36,443 nt of DNA from the NCBI GenBank assembly GCA_030849065.1, contig JASAON010001468.1:1-36443 (forward strand). Reading direction: 5' to 3'. Position 1 is the first letter of the stretch; every line of letters starts with the position of its first letter. The notes beneath the pieces are model-generated. The model was not told where the DNA came from. It saw nothing but the letters and a program-made list of their open reading frames with translations, and did not search any database. This document shows, in pieces, positions 17,179-24,621 of this stretch. The position numbers and the translations under genes were made by a program. The DNA is from Jaenimonas drosophilae. Lineage: Eukaryota; Euglenozoa; Kinetoplastea; Trypanosomatida; Trypanosomatidae.

Positions 17179-19494
17179 TCACACTAGATCAAAAGGGCCG
17201 GGTTTGTTGCGGTCCTCCCGTTGCGGGGTAGCGCGACCGCTGCTGCTCACCGCTGAGGCTCCACGAGTGGTGAGAGAAGAAGTGGGTGAGTGATGGATGC
17301 TGCCGTGGGACAGTCCGAGCACAGCATTAGCAGGCTTGAGAGCTCCAGGAAAGACGGGAACGGGGCTCATGTGATGGGCCGGTGCGCTGGAAACAAAAGT
17401 GGCGCTGTTGGAGTAGAAGCGGTCCAGCTGACCGCTCTCCAGACGCGTTAAGCTCTTCTCCAGCACATCGTACAGCCGATCAGGGAAGTGATCCGTAAAC
17501 ATACTCGGTGCCGCCACGAGGGCTTGGACGTCCTTTGCCCCAATTAGGCAGGGTAAGTAGATGTCCTCGGCAGAACTACAACACTCATCTGGGTATTGCG
17601 TAACTATCTTGCGATAATAAATGAGTGATGTACATGGAATGAGGCGCTTCGTAGCCTCGAGTGGGGCGTCAACCGTAGAAGGGAGCGCGCGCAGCTGCTC
17701 GCGGAAGGCCCAGCTCTCCATGCTCGTAGGGCTGCCTACAGTGTGGGAGGACGGGGAGGCCAGACCTCCACCATCTTGGTTGTTGGCTGCCTCCGTCGTG
17801 GATGGATGGAACTTGCGCGCCACCTTCTCGGTGCGGCAGAGATTGAGGAAGAGGAGAGCCTTTGGGGTGGAGGAGGCCGCCATCACATCGAACATTGATT
17901 CACGAAAGATATCGAAGGTGTGCTGCGCAAGACGAGGAATCATGTCGTAGCCAAGGAAGCAGCCCGCAGCGAAGGTCTTGCAGTACTCCGCCACAGCCTC
18001 AGACATGGTTCCACCTGGAGGGGAATAGGCGAGGCAGCGCAGCCGTCCACGTAGTGCTGGCCGCTCCGACCACAACAATGTGCTGAGAATGAGCGCGACG
18101 CCGGCACCAAGGGAGTGGCCGAGGACTATGACGGGCCGATGTGCGTACTTTCCCTCCAACAAGAGATGCATGGTGCCGGTGAAGTCGAGACAGCGAAGAA
18201 TATATCTCGCACCTTCGAGAATACCCCCATGCACAAACAAGTCTTCGGGATGAACGCTCGGGAGGTGGTCGTTGAGCTCCACCACCGCCGGTGTGGCGGC
18301 CATATCCGTCATGCAATCACCAAAAGACATGGTGCCACGAATGGCAATCACTACAGCATCACTCTGGCGATCATACGCCGCGTAATACACGGGCTGAAAG
18401 AGCTCACTCTTCCAGTTTGCAACGATGATGTCTTCCTCATCCACATCCGTGAAGCGGCGCAGCGCCGTCACGTCGCAGAAGCACCTTGTGCCGTGGTGGT
18501 TCCCGCTGTGGTGCCTGCAGCACATGAAGGGATCACTACCACACAATTGCGGCAGACCGGTGCAGCAGTGCATGAATTGGTAGAGCATCCATCCATAGGC
18601 ACCCATGTAGAAGCGGCTGTACTGCGTGAAGAGACGTACCAGCTCTACGCCATTTTCATCCAGTTGGTCCACCGGGCAGGCTTGGCTGCTGATTTCCTCG
18701 CGAAGGCCCGCCGGATTTGGCGCGTAGCGCATCTGCGATGAGGTGATGAGCCGCGATGTACGTTGATAGCCATTCAGGAGCAGAATGCCTGCCGCAATAT
18801 CACTCGGCACCACATCAAATCCACGGAAGGCAAGGGCGAAGACCTTGGATACCTCCAAGTAGGCGTCCTCCTCACGGCCACGTGCCGTACGGCCCCAACG
18901 AAGGCAGTTGATGCGCTTCAGCCACGTGTCGCTGTAGTCTTCGTTGGAGGTGTACGTGTGGCGCCCACTGAAGTCCACGGCAACCATAAACATGAAGAAG
19001 AAGAAGCCAGCGACGCCATAATTCAGCGCAATTGCTCCTTCCAGGATGTGCCGCACGGAGCGGTGGCGGCACTTGCTGGCCTCGCCATCGACGAGGATGT
19101 ACTTCGTTAAGAAGGCTGCCAGCACAAGAGCTGCAATGAGGCTGAGTGAGACAATGTAGAGCATGAAAGGCACCAGACGCCGCTTGCGCTGCTCAAAGAT
19201 GGAGCCACGGACACTACATGCCAGTGTTCCAAGAAAGGCGAGGGCGACGCAGCCATCCGTGATGCCGAGACCAAACGCTACCCGTGCCACATGATGAGAT
19301 GCCTCGGGGCAGCGATAGAGATTGATGCCTGAGTGCGATCCATCCTCCATGGAGGAGGCATCACTGGATGTACGGCATTGCATGAGAACCACAATGCAGC
19401 TCGCCGCAGAGGCAAGGGCGAGCAGTAGGCTGGAGAAGCAGAAGTCATCGGAGCCTACGCGCCAGCGGCGGCCCAGCCACACAAGCGCAGGCAT
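17179..19494 (-). CDS. sn-1-specific diacylglycerol lipase (DAGL-type, class 3 lipase)
   Basis: This 771-residue protein has the animal DAGL layout: a characteristic N-terminus (RRWRVGSDD), four transmembrane segments (about 18-40, 68-97, 107-130, 151-175) and a cytosolic class 3 lipase domain. The catalytic triad is Ser461 in GHSLGAG, Asp517 in GYDMIPR and His669 in TDHFPD. The strand IAIRGTMSFGDCMTD (384-398) and the segment LAYSPPGG (488-495) are typical of the family. A Ser-rich stretch (about 563-600) between Asp and His corresponds in position to the regulatory loop of DAGLs. These enzymes cleave diacylglycerol at the plasma membrane to 2-monoacylglycerol, in animals the endocannabinoid 2-AG. 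Cys-rich residues 309-340 look like an added feature. The tail is Ser/Pro-rich and may be phosphorylated. The start is the first ATG after the splice acceptor. The product in this organism is inferred. Confidence 0.93.
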   Translation of the reverse strand: MPALVWLGRRWRVGSDDFCFSSLLLALASAASCIVVLMQCRTSSDASSMEDGSHSGINLYRCPEASHHVARVAFGLGITDGCVALAFLGTLACSVRGSIFEQRKRRLVPFMLYIVSLSLIAALVLAAFLTKYILVDGEASKCRHRSVRHILEGAIALNYGVAGFFFFMFMVAVDFSGRHTYTSNEDYSDTWLKRINCLRWGRTARGREEDAYLEVSKVFALAFRGFDVVPSDIAAGILLLNGYQRTSRLITSSQMRYAPNPAGLREEISSQACPVDQLDENGVELVRLFTQYSRFYMGAYGWMLYQFMHCCTGLPQLCGSDPFMCCRHHSGNHHGTRCFCDVTALRRFTDVDEEDIIVANWKSELFQPVYYAAYDRQSDAVVIAIRGTMSFGDCMTDMAATPAVVELNDHLPSVHPEDLFVHGGILEGARYILRCLDFTGTMHLLLEGKYAHRPVIVLGHSLGAGVALILSTLLWSERPALRGRLRCLAYSPPGGTMSEAVAEYCKTFAAGCFLGYDMIPRLAQHTFDIFRESMFDVMAASSTPKALLFLNLCRTEKVARKFHPSTTEAANNQDGGGLASPSSHTVGSPTSMESWAFREQLRALPSTVDAPLEATKRLIPCTSLIYYRKIVTQYPDECCSSAEDIYLPCLIGAKDVQALVAAPSMFTDHFPDRLYDVLEKSLTRLESGQLDRFYSNSATFVSSAPAHHMSPVPVFPGALKPANAVLGLSHGSIHHSPTSSLTTRGASAVSSSGRATPQREDRNKPGPFDLV

Positions 19495-19589
19495 CTACGC
19501 AAGATTGAAACTAAGTAGCTAGTGAATTGGGGGAGGAAACACTCCCCACACACGAGGGTATGGTGATGCTCACTCAGAGGAGCACTAAC

Positions 19590-19620
19590 CTAACCAAAGA
19601 GGAAGAAGAAATGAGAGAGA
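19590..19620 (-). promoter_or_regulatory. predicted trans-splice acceptor for the DAGL-type lipase
   Basis: A minus-strand tract (CATTTCTTCTTCCTCTTT) ends in GGTTAG at 19590-19591. The leader of about 95 nt has no ATG before 19494. Confidence 0.75.
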
Positions 19621-19955
19621 TGTTGTCCTTCACATTCATGAGATACAAGAGTGGGCTCATGAAGAGCTTCACGCAACGACAGTCAGAAAAAAAAAGGTGG
19701 TACAAGCTTTTCCTAAGAAGGGTGAAGTGAGGAGGAGCTCAGGTACATCGGTGCCTGCGTGCAGGAAAGAGAAGACGCAGAAAGATGCAGATGACGATGT
19801 ACCACAAACCATTGGGACATACAATCATCGCGGTACGTGTTGGAGAGGGAGAGGGAGAGAGAGGAGAGGAGGCGTGCAACCCATGCAGGCATCATCAACG
19901 CAAAGAAATTATAAAAGGGCACACTTTGGTCTACGATTGCGTGATTGTTCCTGAC

Positions 19956-20048
19956 TCACTCGTCAAACAAGAGATTCACGGAGAAGGCTATGAGGCAGAA
20001 GATAAATGTAGCTCCAGTGAATAGCAGGAGGCCTACAGAAATGATCAT
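19956..20048 (-). CDS. possible single-pass membrane microprotein
   Basis: This 30-codon frame begins MIISVGLLLFTGATFIFCLI, giving one hydrophobic helix of about 22 residues, followed by a short segment ending Leu-Phe-Asp-Glu. A small pyrimidine run (six C) followed by AAAG at 20057-20058 could supply a splice acceptor 8 nt before the ATG. The same frame continues upstream through nine codons (including Lys and Arg just before the helix) to a TGA at 20073-20075, and beyond that to an ATG at 20123. The upstream 16 codons are charged, with two Trp near the end. The gene may therefore be a 30-residue peptide, or a 55-codon gene with an in-frame TGA. No family is recognised. Confidence 0.35.
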   Translation of the reverse strand: MIISVGLLLFTGATFIFCLIAFSVNLLFDE

Positions 20049-20255
20049 CCCACGCGCTTTGAGGGGGGATGGTCAAGGCCACACACCCCATCGTGTTCCG
20101 TTGTCTTCGTCTCTGCTCGTCATCCGGCACCGTCAGCCCCGCACTCCATCCATGGTATTCATGTTGGGGCAGTTGCGGTATTTTACATGGTTGAAATACA
20201 CACTTTCAAGCAGATCCATCGCAGATGGTGGTGAGCACTCAGTCTGGGTTCTAGT

Positions 20256-20630
20256 TCATCCACGCTTCTTTTTGCGGCCAACCTCCTTCAGGGCGGCCTC
20301 TGCGGCTTCAGCGGTGAGTGCGTGGATGGGCTTCAGCTCACGAGGCCCACTAAGCAGAACAACGTGATGGTATGTGTAGTACTGAAAGGGAGAGCGCGGA
20401 AGCGCCTGGGTGAGGGAGGTGATGCCCATCTCATCATCGTCCTCCTCCGCTGCATATCCGCCATAACTAGCGCTGCGCTGCTCACCACGGTGGGTGGCAG
20501 CACATTGAGGCTGGCTACCCTCATATCGGTTGGCCTTGCTTGAGGGCACAGAACCACTCATGCCTGACCCACCACGTTTGGAGCTCTGCGTCAGCGGTGG
20601 CAGCTTCTCCGTGTTTCCTTCTCTAGCCAT
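20256..20630 (-). CDS. small hypothetical protein with basic C-terminus
   Basis: This is a 124-residue protein. The first half (1-65) is Ser/Gly/basic and probably disordered, followed by an acidic patch (EEDDDE, about 66-71). The C-terminal half is ordered: a strand-like segment rich in Tyr/His/Val (FQYYTYHHVVLLSGP), then a helix rich in Ala/Glu and the tail GRKKKRG. I recognise no family. The gene starts at the first ATG after a predicted acceptor about 98 nt upstream. A (CA)n run abuts the start codon, so the longer frame beginning at 20855, which crosses that run as His-Thr repeats, is rejected. A role in nucleic-acid binding is possible from the basic tail but is only a guess. Confidence 0.7.
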   Translation of the reverse strand: MAREGNTEKLPPLTQSSKRGGSGMSGSVPSSKANRYEGSQPQCAATHRGEQRSASYGGYAAEEDDDEMGITSLTQALPRSPFQYYTYHHVVLLSGPRELKPIHALTAEAAEAALKEVGRKKKRG

Positions 20631-20648
20631 GTGTGTGTGTGTGTGTGT
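20629..20648. repeat. (TG)n microsatellite touching a start codon
   Basis: The plus-strand TG run reads as CACACA on the transcript and runs directly into the ATG of the 124-residue gene. Confidence 0.95.
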
Positions 20649-21068
20649 ATGTGAAGGTGAAGATTTAGGACGCCTCCGTCGTATAGGAAGTATGCGCGGG
20701 CTCAGTTGATGCGAGCCAAACAATACTACTGATACAATACAAGGAAGATAAGAAGATGAGCAAGTAAGTGAGTGCGGCACACACAATACATTGTGGATGT
20801 AGTAGTGGTGGTAGACGAGACTCGTTGGTGTGGCTTCGGCCATGACGCAGATCATCTGCTACACAGCATACCGAAGAACTTAACAAAATAGGGTGGTTAT
20901 GGAATACGAAGAGGAGCGAGCGAGGGTGGGTCCAGCATGACGGCCAAGCACCTGCGGAGAGATGAGCCAACCTCCCATGCAGCATGCACAGGAAGAAGGA
21001 GAGCAGTGGTGATGGGAGAAAGCGAGGCCCAACCGTAGGATGCCTGACATACCATTCACACACACACA
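20631..21068. other. intergenic region, Aha1 to small hypothetical protein
   Basis: This 438-bp gap holds the splice signals of the small gene. A minus-strand frame across it (20665-21069) is Leu/Ser/His-rich translated UTR and is not supported as a gene. Confidence 0.6.
20729..20765 (-). promoter_or_regulatory. predicted trans-splice acceptor for the 124-residue protein gene
   Basis: A minus-strand tract (CATCTTCTTATCTTCCTTG) is followed by CAG at 20729-20730 and TAG at 20726-20727. No ATG intervenes before 20630. Confidence 0.65.
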
Positions 21069-22088
21069 CTACAAATACTCCAAGCTGTAGCCGAAGACCA
21101 TCTTGATGGCTTCGAAGAAGTTGGCGCGCCAGCCCTCCTTCACACTCTGCAGCTGCCCAGCAGGAATGCCGCTCTGGGCAAATTCCAGCACCGTCACCCC
21201 GGGCTCCTCCTTGACGAGCTGCATCACCACTGAGCTATGCACTCCAACGGGCCAGCTTCCCAGACGCCACTGCTGGCGAATGAGTGTTGGCTCATTCACT
21301 TCAACGTAGTAGCCCGAGATCACTCCGCCAAGGAAGGAGAATTGGCCGCCCGCCTTGGCATCAATAGTCGCTGGGCTGCGCGTATACACGCTGGCACGGC
21401 GCTCATCCGTGAGCGCGCCGAAGAGCTCCTCCGCCGGGGCTCTCCACTTCATCTTCCATGAGAAGGACGTTGCTTCACCGCTCTCGGTGTTGTTGCTCTT
21501 GCTGCTTGTGGTGCTCGTCTTGTTCTCCACGGGCTTCTTGGTGGCTGGAAGCGGGGGCATTGCTGCACCGCTCTTCACGGCCTGGCCAATGTGGTACTCG
21601 GCGAAGAGCTTCTCAAAGTAGTCCTGGATGGTGCGGCGCACCAACGTGCGGCCTTGGCGGCGCATGATCTCCTCCATTTGCTGTGCAGCCGCCGTGTTTT
21701 CCTGGCACGTTACGGTGATATCGTAGTCATTTGTGAGCTCATCGTGATCCACCTCAGGCACCTCCATCTTGCCCTTCACCTCCGCGCCATCCGCCGACGT
21801 GCCCACCCACTTCAACGTCATTTTCAGTTCAAAGTAGCACATCATCTTGCCCTTGCGCTGGGCAACGGTTACGTCGCCTGAGATATCGCTGAGCTCCTCC
21901 ATCTTGAGCGCTGCCACCTCCGCGGAGCTCCACTCCTTCGTGAGCTCCATCCCGCCAAAGATGTTCTTCAAATCGTCATGGGTGATCTTGGAGAGATCCC
22001 GTTCCTCCCAATGCCATGAATTAACGTTGGAGCCGTCCTGGCGCTCACTGACGATCCATCGTGGATCACCTTCACCAACCTTCGCCAT
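21069..22088 (-). CDS. activator of Hsp90 ATPase (Aha1)
   Basis: This 339-residue co-chaperone has both halves of Aha1. The N-terminal domain (about 14-165) starts with NVNSWHWEERDLS and contains GDVTVAQRKGKMMCYFELKMTL, the family's strand-loop-strand. A Ser/Thr/Asn-rich linker (about 185-207) joins it to the C-terminal AHSA1 domain (about 208-337), which ends with VKEGWRANFFEAIKMVFGY. Aha1 binds the Hsp90 middle and N-terminal domains and stimulates ATP hydrolysis. The residues NVNSWHW correspond to the conserved NxNxWHW motif that modulates Hsp90 nucleotide exchange. PP5 in the same cluster also works on Hsp90. The family's usual length is about 340 residues, so the gene is complete. Confidence 0.96.
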   Translation of the reverse strand: MAKVGEGDPRWIVSERQDGSNVNSWHWEERDLSKITHDDLKNIFGGMELTKEWSSAEVAALKMEELSDISGDVTVAQRKGKMMCYFELKMTLKWVGTSADGAEVKGKMEVPEVDHDELTNDYDITVTCQENTAAAQQMEEIMRRQGRTLVRRTIQDYFEKLFAEYHIGQAVKSGAAMPPLPATKKPVENKTSTTSSKSNNTESGEATSFSWKMKWRAPAEELFGALTDERRASVYTRSPATIDAKAGGQFSFLGGVISGYYVEVNEPTLIRQQWRLGSWPVGVHSSVVMQLVKEEPGVTVLEFAQSGIPAGQLQSVKEGWRANFFEAIKMVFGYSLEYL

Positions 22089-22225
22089 CTTCCTGTTTGA
22101 AGTAGTGTGTGATTAGTGGTGGATGGTATGAATTATGCGTGTTGTATGTAGAGGCTGCCTCTTTGGCTGAAGAAGAGATCTCAAGCCAAGGCCGAAGAGC
22201 ACTACGAGAGAGGAAGAAGAGTGGG

Positions 22226-22257
22226 CTAATTAAAACGGAAATGGAGGAAGATGAAAG
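22226..22257 (-). promoter_or_regulatory. predicted trans-splice acceptor for Aha1
   Basis: A minus-strand tract (CTTTCATCTTCCTCCATTTCC) is followed by TTAG at 22226-22227. No ATG intervenes before 22088. A closer AG at 22093-22094 with a weaker tract is an alternative. Confidence 0.5.
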
Positions 22258-22500
22258 TTCTGAAGGAAGGTTCATGGATGTGTGTAGCACGTACGTTGGA
22301 CCACCAAGGTGTTGCAGCCATGTTGTGCTGGACGCTGTGGTGTTAGCGCGAACAGCACAGGCGAAGTGTTTCACTTCAGCAATTTCACAGCCAGCGTCAT
22401 AGGCCCATCCTTCACACTTGCCACCTCCCCTTGTTCCAGTCATGTCTGGGAGGTGTTGTGAAGCCGTGGGTTGAGCGTAGGAAGATGGTTGGCTGCATTA

Positions 22501-22523
22501 CTACAGAAATAGGGAAAAAAAAC
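22501..22523 (-). promoter_or_regulatory. orphan splice-acceptor-like site
   Basis: The minus strand reads T8-CCC-TATTTC followed by TGTAG at 22501-22502, one of the strongest acceptor patterns in the window, yet no convincing gene follows it. Confidence 0.5.
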
Positions 22524-23032
22524 GAGGTTCTTAAGTCGTCCTGATCCTGGCGGAGATGGCGTACAAACTGCGTGGTGAGCCCAGATTATACGCCAACACT
22601 CCACCAACCACCAGCCATCATCATGTGTGTTGGCGGATGCGTTTCGCCGGCACACATCCCTCTCTGGACCAACGCCAAGCAAACGGCAGCTTGCGCTTCT
22701 ACAGAGCTCCACCATCCACGATCCAACTCATCAGTACAGGGATCTTGTATTGCCAGAGGCAAGATCAACGCTCTGACGGAAGCATCATCCTCCACGTTCG
22801 TTGATGTGTGTGCATCACGACTGCGGAAGGCGAACAACAACAATCAAAATGTATTCAGCAAAACAACAGTGTGGTTGGGAAGAGGAAGAAGGAGGAGCCA
22901 CACATCCACGATGGTGTGGTGACGTGGATGGGCTCGGCAGCCACGTGGACGGCAATCAGTTAAAACCGCATGGGTGCGGGAGCTCATGATTGAGCCGCCA
23001 ACACACCTCTCCGTGCGTAGTACGTATAGCAT

Positions 23033-24091
23033 CTATGCTTCGGGAGAAGCTGCCTCTGGGGTCGGAGCGAGAGGGGCAGGAGCCTCTGCCTCGGTTGTTG
23101 GCTCCGTGTACGCCTTCTTCACCGGCGGCTCATCCATGCCATCGTCAGAGGCGGTACTCTCATCGCTGGAGATCTGCGCATCGGCTGACGCCGCGGCGGC
23201 GTTGGCGGCCGAGCCAGACCCATCCCCGCTCGCCTTGTGGTGCTTCCGCTCATACTTCTCCGCCTCCCTCCGCACTACTTCGAGGAACTGTTTGCGTTGT
23301 ACCTCACGCAGCTTCATCGTTTCCTCCGAAGGAATGGGGTTGGCCGGGCCACGGTGATAGCCCATCGGCCGGTTGGGGCCGCCCATCATGGGATGCATGC
23401 CAGGGCCTCCGCCAAAGCCACGACCCATGCCGCCACCCCACATCTGAGGCATCATGGTCGGGAAGCCCATGGCACCAGGCATACCTCCATTGTTGTTGTT
23501 GTTATTGTTATTGGCATTCATGGCGTTGGCGGGGTTGGGGTTGCTGTTGTTGGTGTTATTGGTGGTGTTGTTTGCCATGTTCGCCATCGCGCTGGTTGGA
23601 TCACCGCCGGCCTGCTGAGACATACTCAGCATCATCTGCAGCTGTTGCGCGGCGAAAGGATCCATCCCTCCGGCACCAAACTGGTTCATCATCAACTGAT
23701 CCATTCCCATTGCTCCTCCCATCATAGGGTTGCCCATACGCATTCCGTTGTTGGCCATGCGCATATTGTTATTCATGTTGTTGTTTGGCATACTTCCATT
23801 GCCTGCGCCGTTCATCCCTTCCGGGCGGTTTACGTTGCCACGGCTGACGCCCACCTTCAGCTTGCGGCCTAAAAGCGTGTATCCGTCGTACTTCATCGCC
23901 CTCGCACGATCATCTTCGGTGGCAAAATCAATGAATCCGTAGCGGTAGGGATCTCCATCCCGCCCGTTGAGGCTGCAATCAATGATGGTGCCGCACTGAC
24001 CAAAGACCGTCTTGAGCATGTCCAGCGTAACGGTGCGATCAATGTGGCCCACGTAGCAGCCAAAGCGGGCTGCGTTTGGATTGGTGGCCAT
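23033..24091 (-). CDS. RRM RNA-binding protein with Asn/Met/Gly-rich tail
   Basis: This is a 352-residue protein with one RNA recognition motif at about 10-86 (RNP2 CYVGHI at 12-17, RNP1 YRYGFIDFA at 49-57). Residues 90-240 are low complexity, rich in Asn, Met and Gly, including a run of nine Asn at 194-202 and Met-Gly-rich segments. A charged helix follows (257-285, KLREVQRKQFLEVVRREAEKY), then a Ser/Ala/acidic region and a Pro/Ala/Glu tail. Such tails promote self-association in mRNP granules. In kinetoplastids, which control most genes after transcription, small single-RRM proteins like this often regulate mRNA stability or translation. The mRNA target is unknown. The predicted splice acceptor lies only two nucleotides before the ATG. 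Confidence 0.9.
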   Translation of the reverse strand: MATNPNAARFGCYVGHIDRTVTLDMLKTVFGQCGTIIDCSLNGRDGDPYRYGFIDFATEDDRARAMKYDGYTLLGRKLKVGVSRGNVNRPEGMNGAGNGSMPNNNMNNNMRMANNGMRMGNPMMGGAMGMDQLMMNQFGAGGMDPFAAQQLQMMLSMSQQAGGDPTSAMANMANNTTNNTNNSNPNPANAMNANNNNNNNNGGMPGAMGFPTMMPQMWGGGMGRGFGGGPGMHPMMGGPNRPMGYHRGPANPIPSEETMKLREVQRKQFLEVVRREAEKYERKHHKASGDGSGSAANAAAASADAQISSDESTASDDGMDEPPVKKAYTEPTTEAEAPAPLAPTPEAASPEA

Positions 24092-24621
24092 GACTACAGT
24101 GAGTTAGTGTGTTGAGGGAGATGATGATGGGGCAAAGAAGGGAAGGTTAGTGTGTGGGGGTTGATGTTGTAGGTGGTGAGATTCGTGTGTGGGTGAGAGT
24201 AGATGGATATCCGTTCTCTCTCTCTCTGTGTGTGTCACTTCGTCTTCTGCTGCTACCGTAGACGCGCAGGAGCTGCGACGTGATCCAACGTGTAGCTGAA
24301 GGATTCAAGGATGCTGCTGCGAATGTATGAGCACACCAACCAATGAATCAAGGAACTTTGGTTTGGATAGGTGTGTCTGTGTGAGTGTGTGTAGTGATGT
24401 ACGTGGAGTACCTAAACGAGTGAAAGAATTGGGGTTGGGAAGAAGGGAGTATAGAAATGGATGCAGGAACCAGCAAGTGCTCCTCACTCACCACACACAA
24501 GCATACAAAGTACAAACACACAAAAAGCAGACTTAACCGCTGCCAAACGGCACCATTATCACGGATTAGAGACGTGTATTTCTTCACTTTATTGTTGGTG
24601 CACCAAATCATGAACGCTCGG
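24092..24621. other. intergenic region, Rlp7-like to RRM gene
   Basis: This 530-bp gap holds the RRM splice signals and a short CT/GT run near 24214-24236. The minus-strand frames in it are not protein-like, and I see no RNA gene. Confidence 0.6.
24094..24148 (-). promoter_or_regulatory. predicted trans-splice acceptor two bases before the RRM gene start
   Basis: A long minus-strand tract (CCTTCCCTTCTTTGCCCC then CATCATCATCTCCCTC) has no AG until TGTAG at 24094-24095, which leaves only TC before the ATG. Confidence 0.65.

Larger units (their letters stand above)
19495..20255. other. intergenic region with splice signals and a possible microprotein
   Basis: This 760-bp gap carries two strong minus-strand pyrimidine tracts, at about 19842-19875 and 19592-19620. 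The nearer one serves the lipase. The farther one has no gene of its own that I can recognise. A 30-codon membrane-peptide frame lies at 19956-20048. Confidence 0.6.
22089..23032. other. 944-bp intergenic region with extra splice-acceptor signals
   Basis: Between the RRM gene and Aha1 there are three minus-strand pyrimidine tract/AG sites: 22821-22822 (GCAG), 22501-22502 (TGTAG) and 22226-22227 (TTAG, likely for Aha1). After the second, the first ATG opens a 28-codon frame (22412-22498) and the next ATG (22443) opens a frame that ends at 22072, overlapping the Aha1 start. Neither encodes a recognisable protein. Confidence 0.55.

Noticed and set aside
22072..22443. 123-codon minus-strand frame running into the Aha1 start
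   Set aside because: Its second half is the Aha1 leader's pyrimidine tract translated as Ser/Leu/Phe, and the first half matches no family. It is reported only as part of the orphan-acceptor finding.
22586..22843. 85-codon minus-strand frame after a good acceptor
   Set aside because: Its first codon is TTG, not ATG, and the first ATG after the acceptor at 22821 is in another frame that stops after 16 codons.
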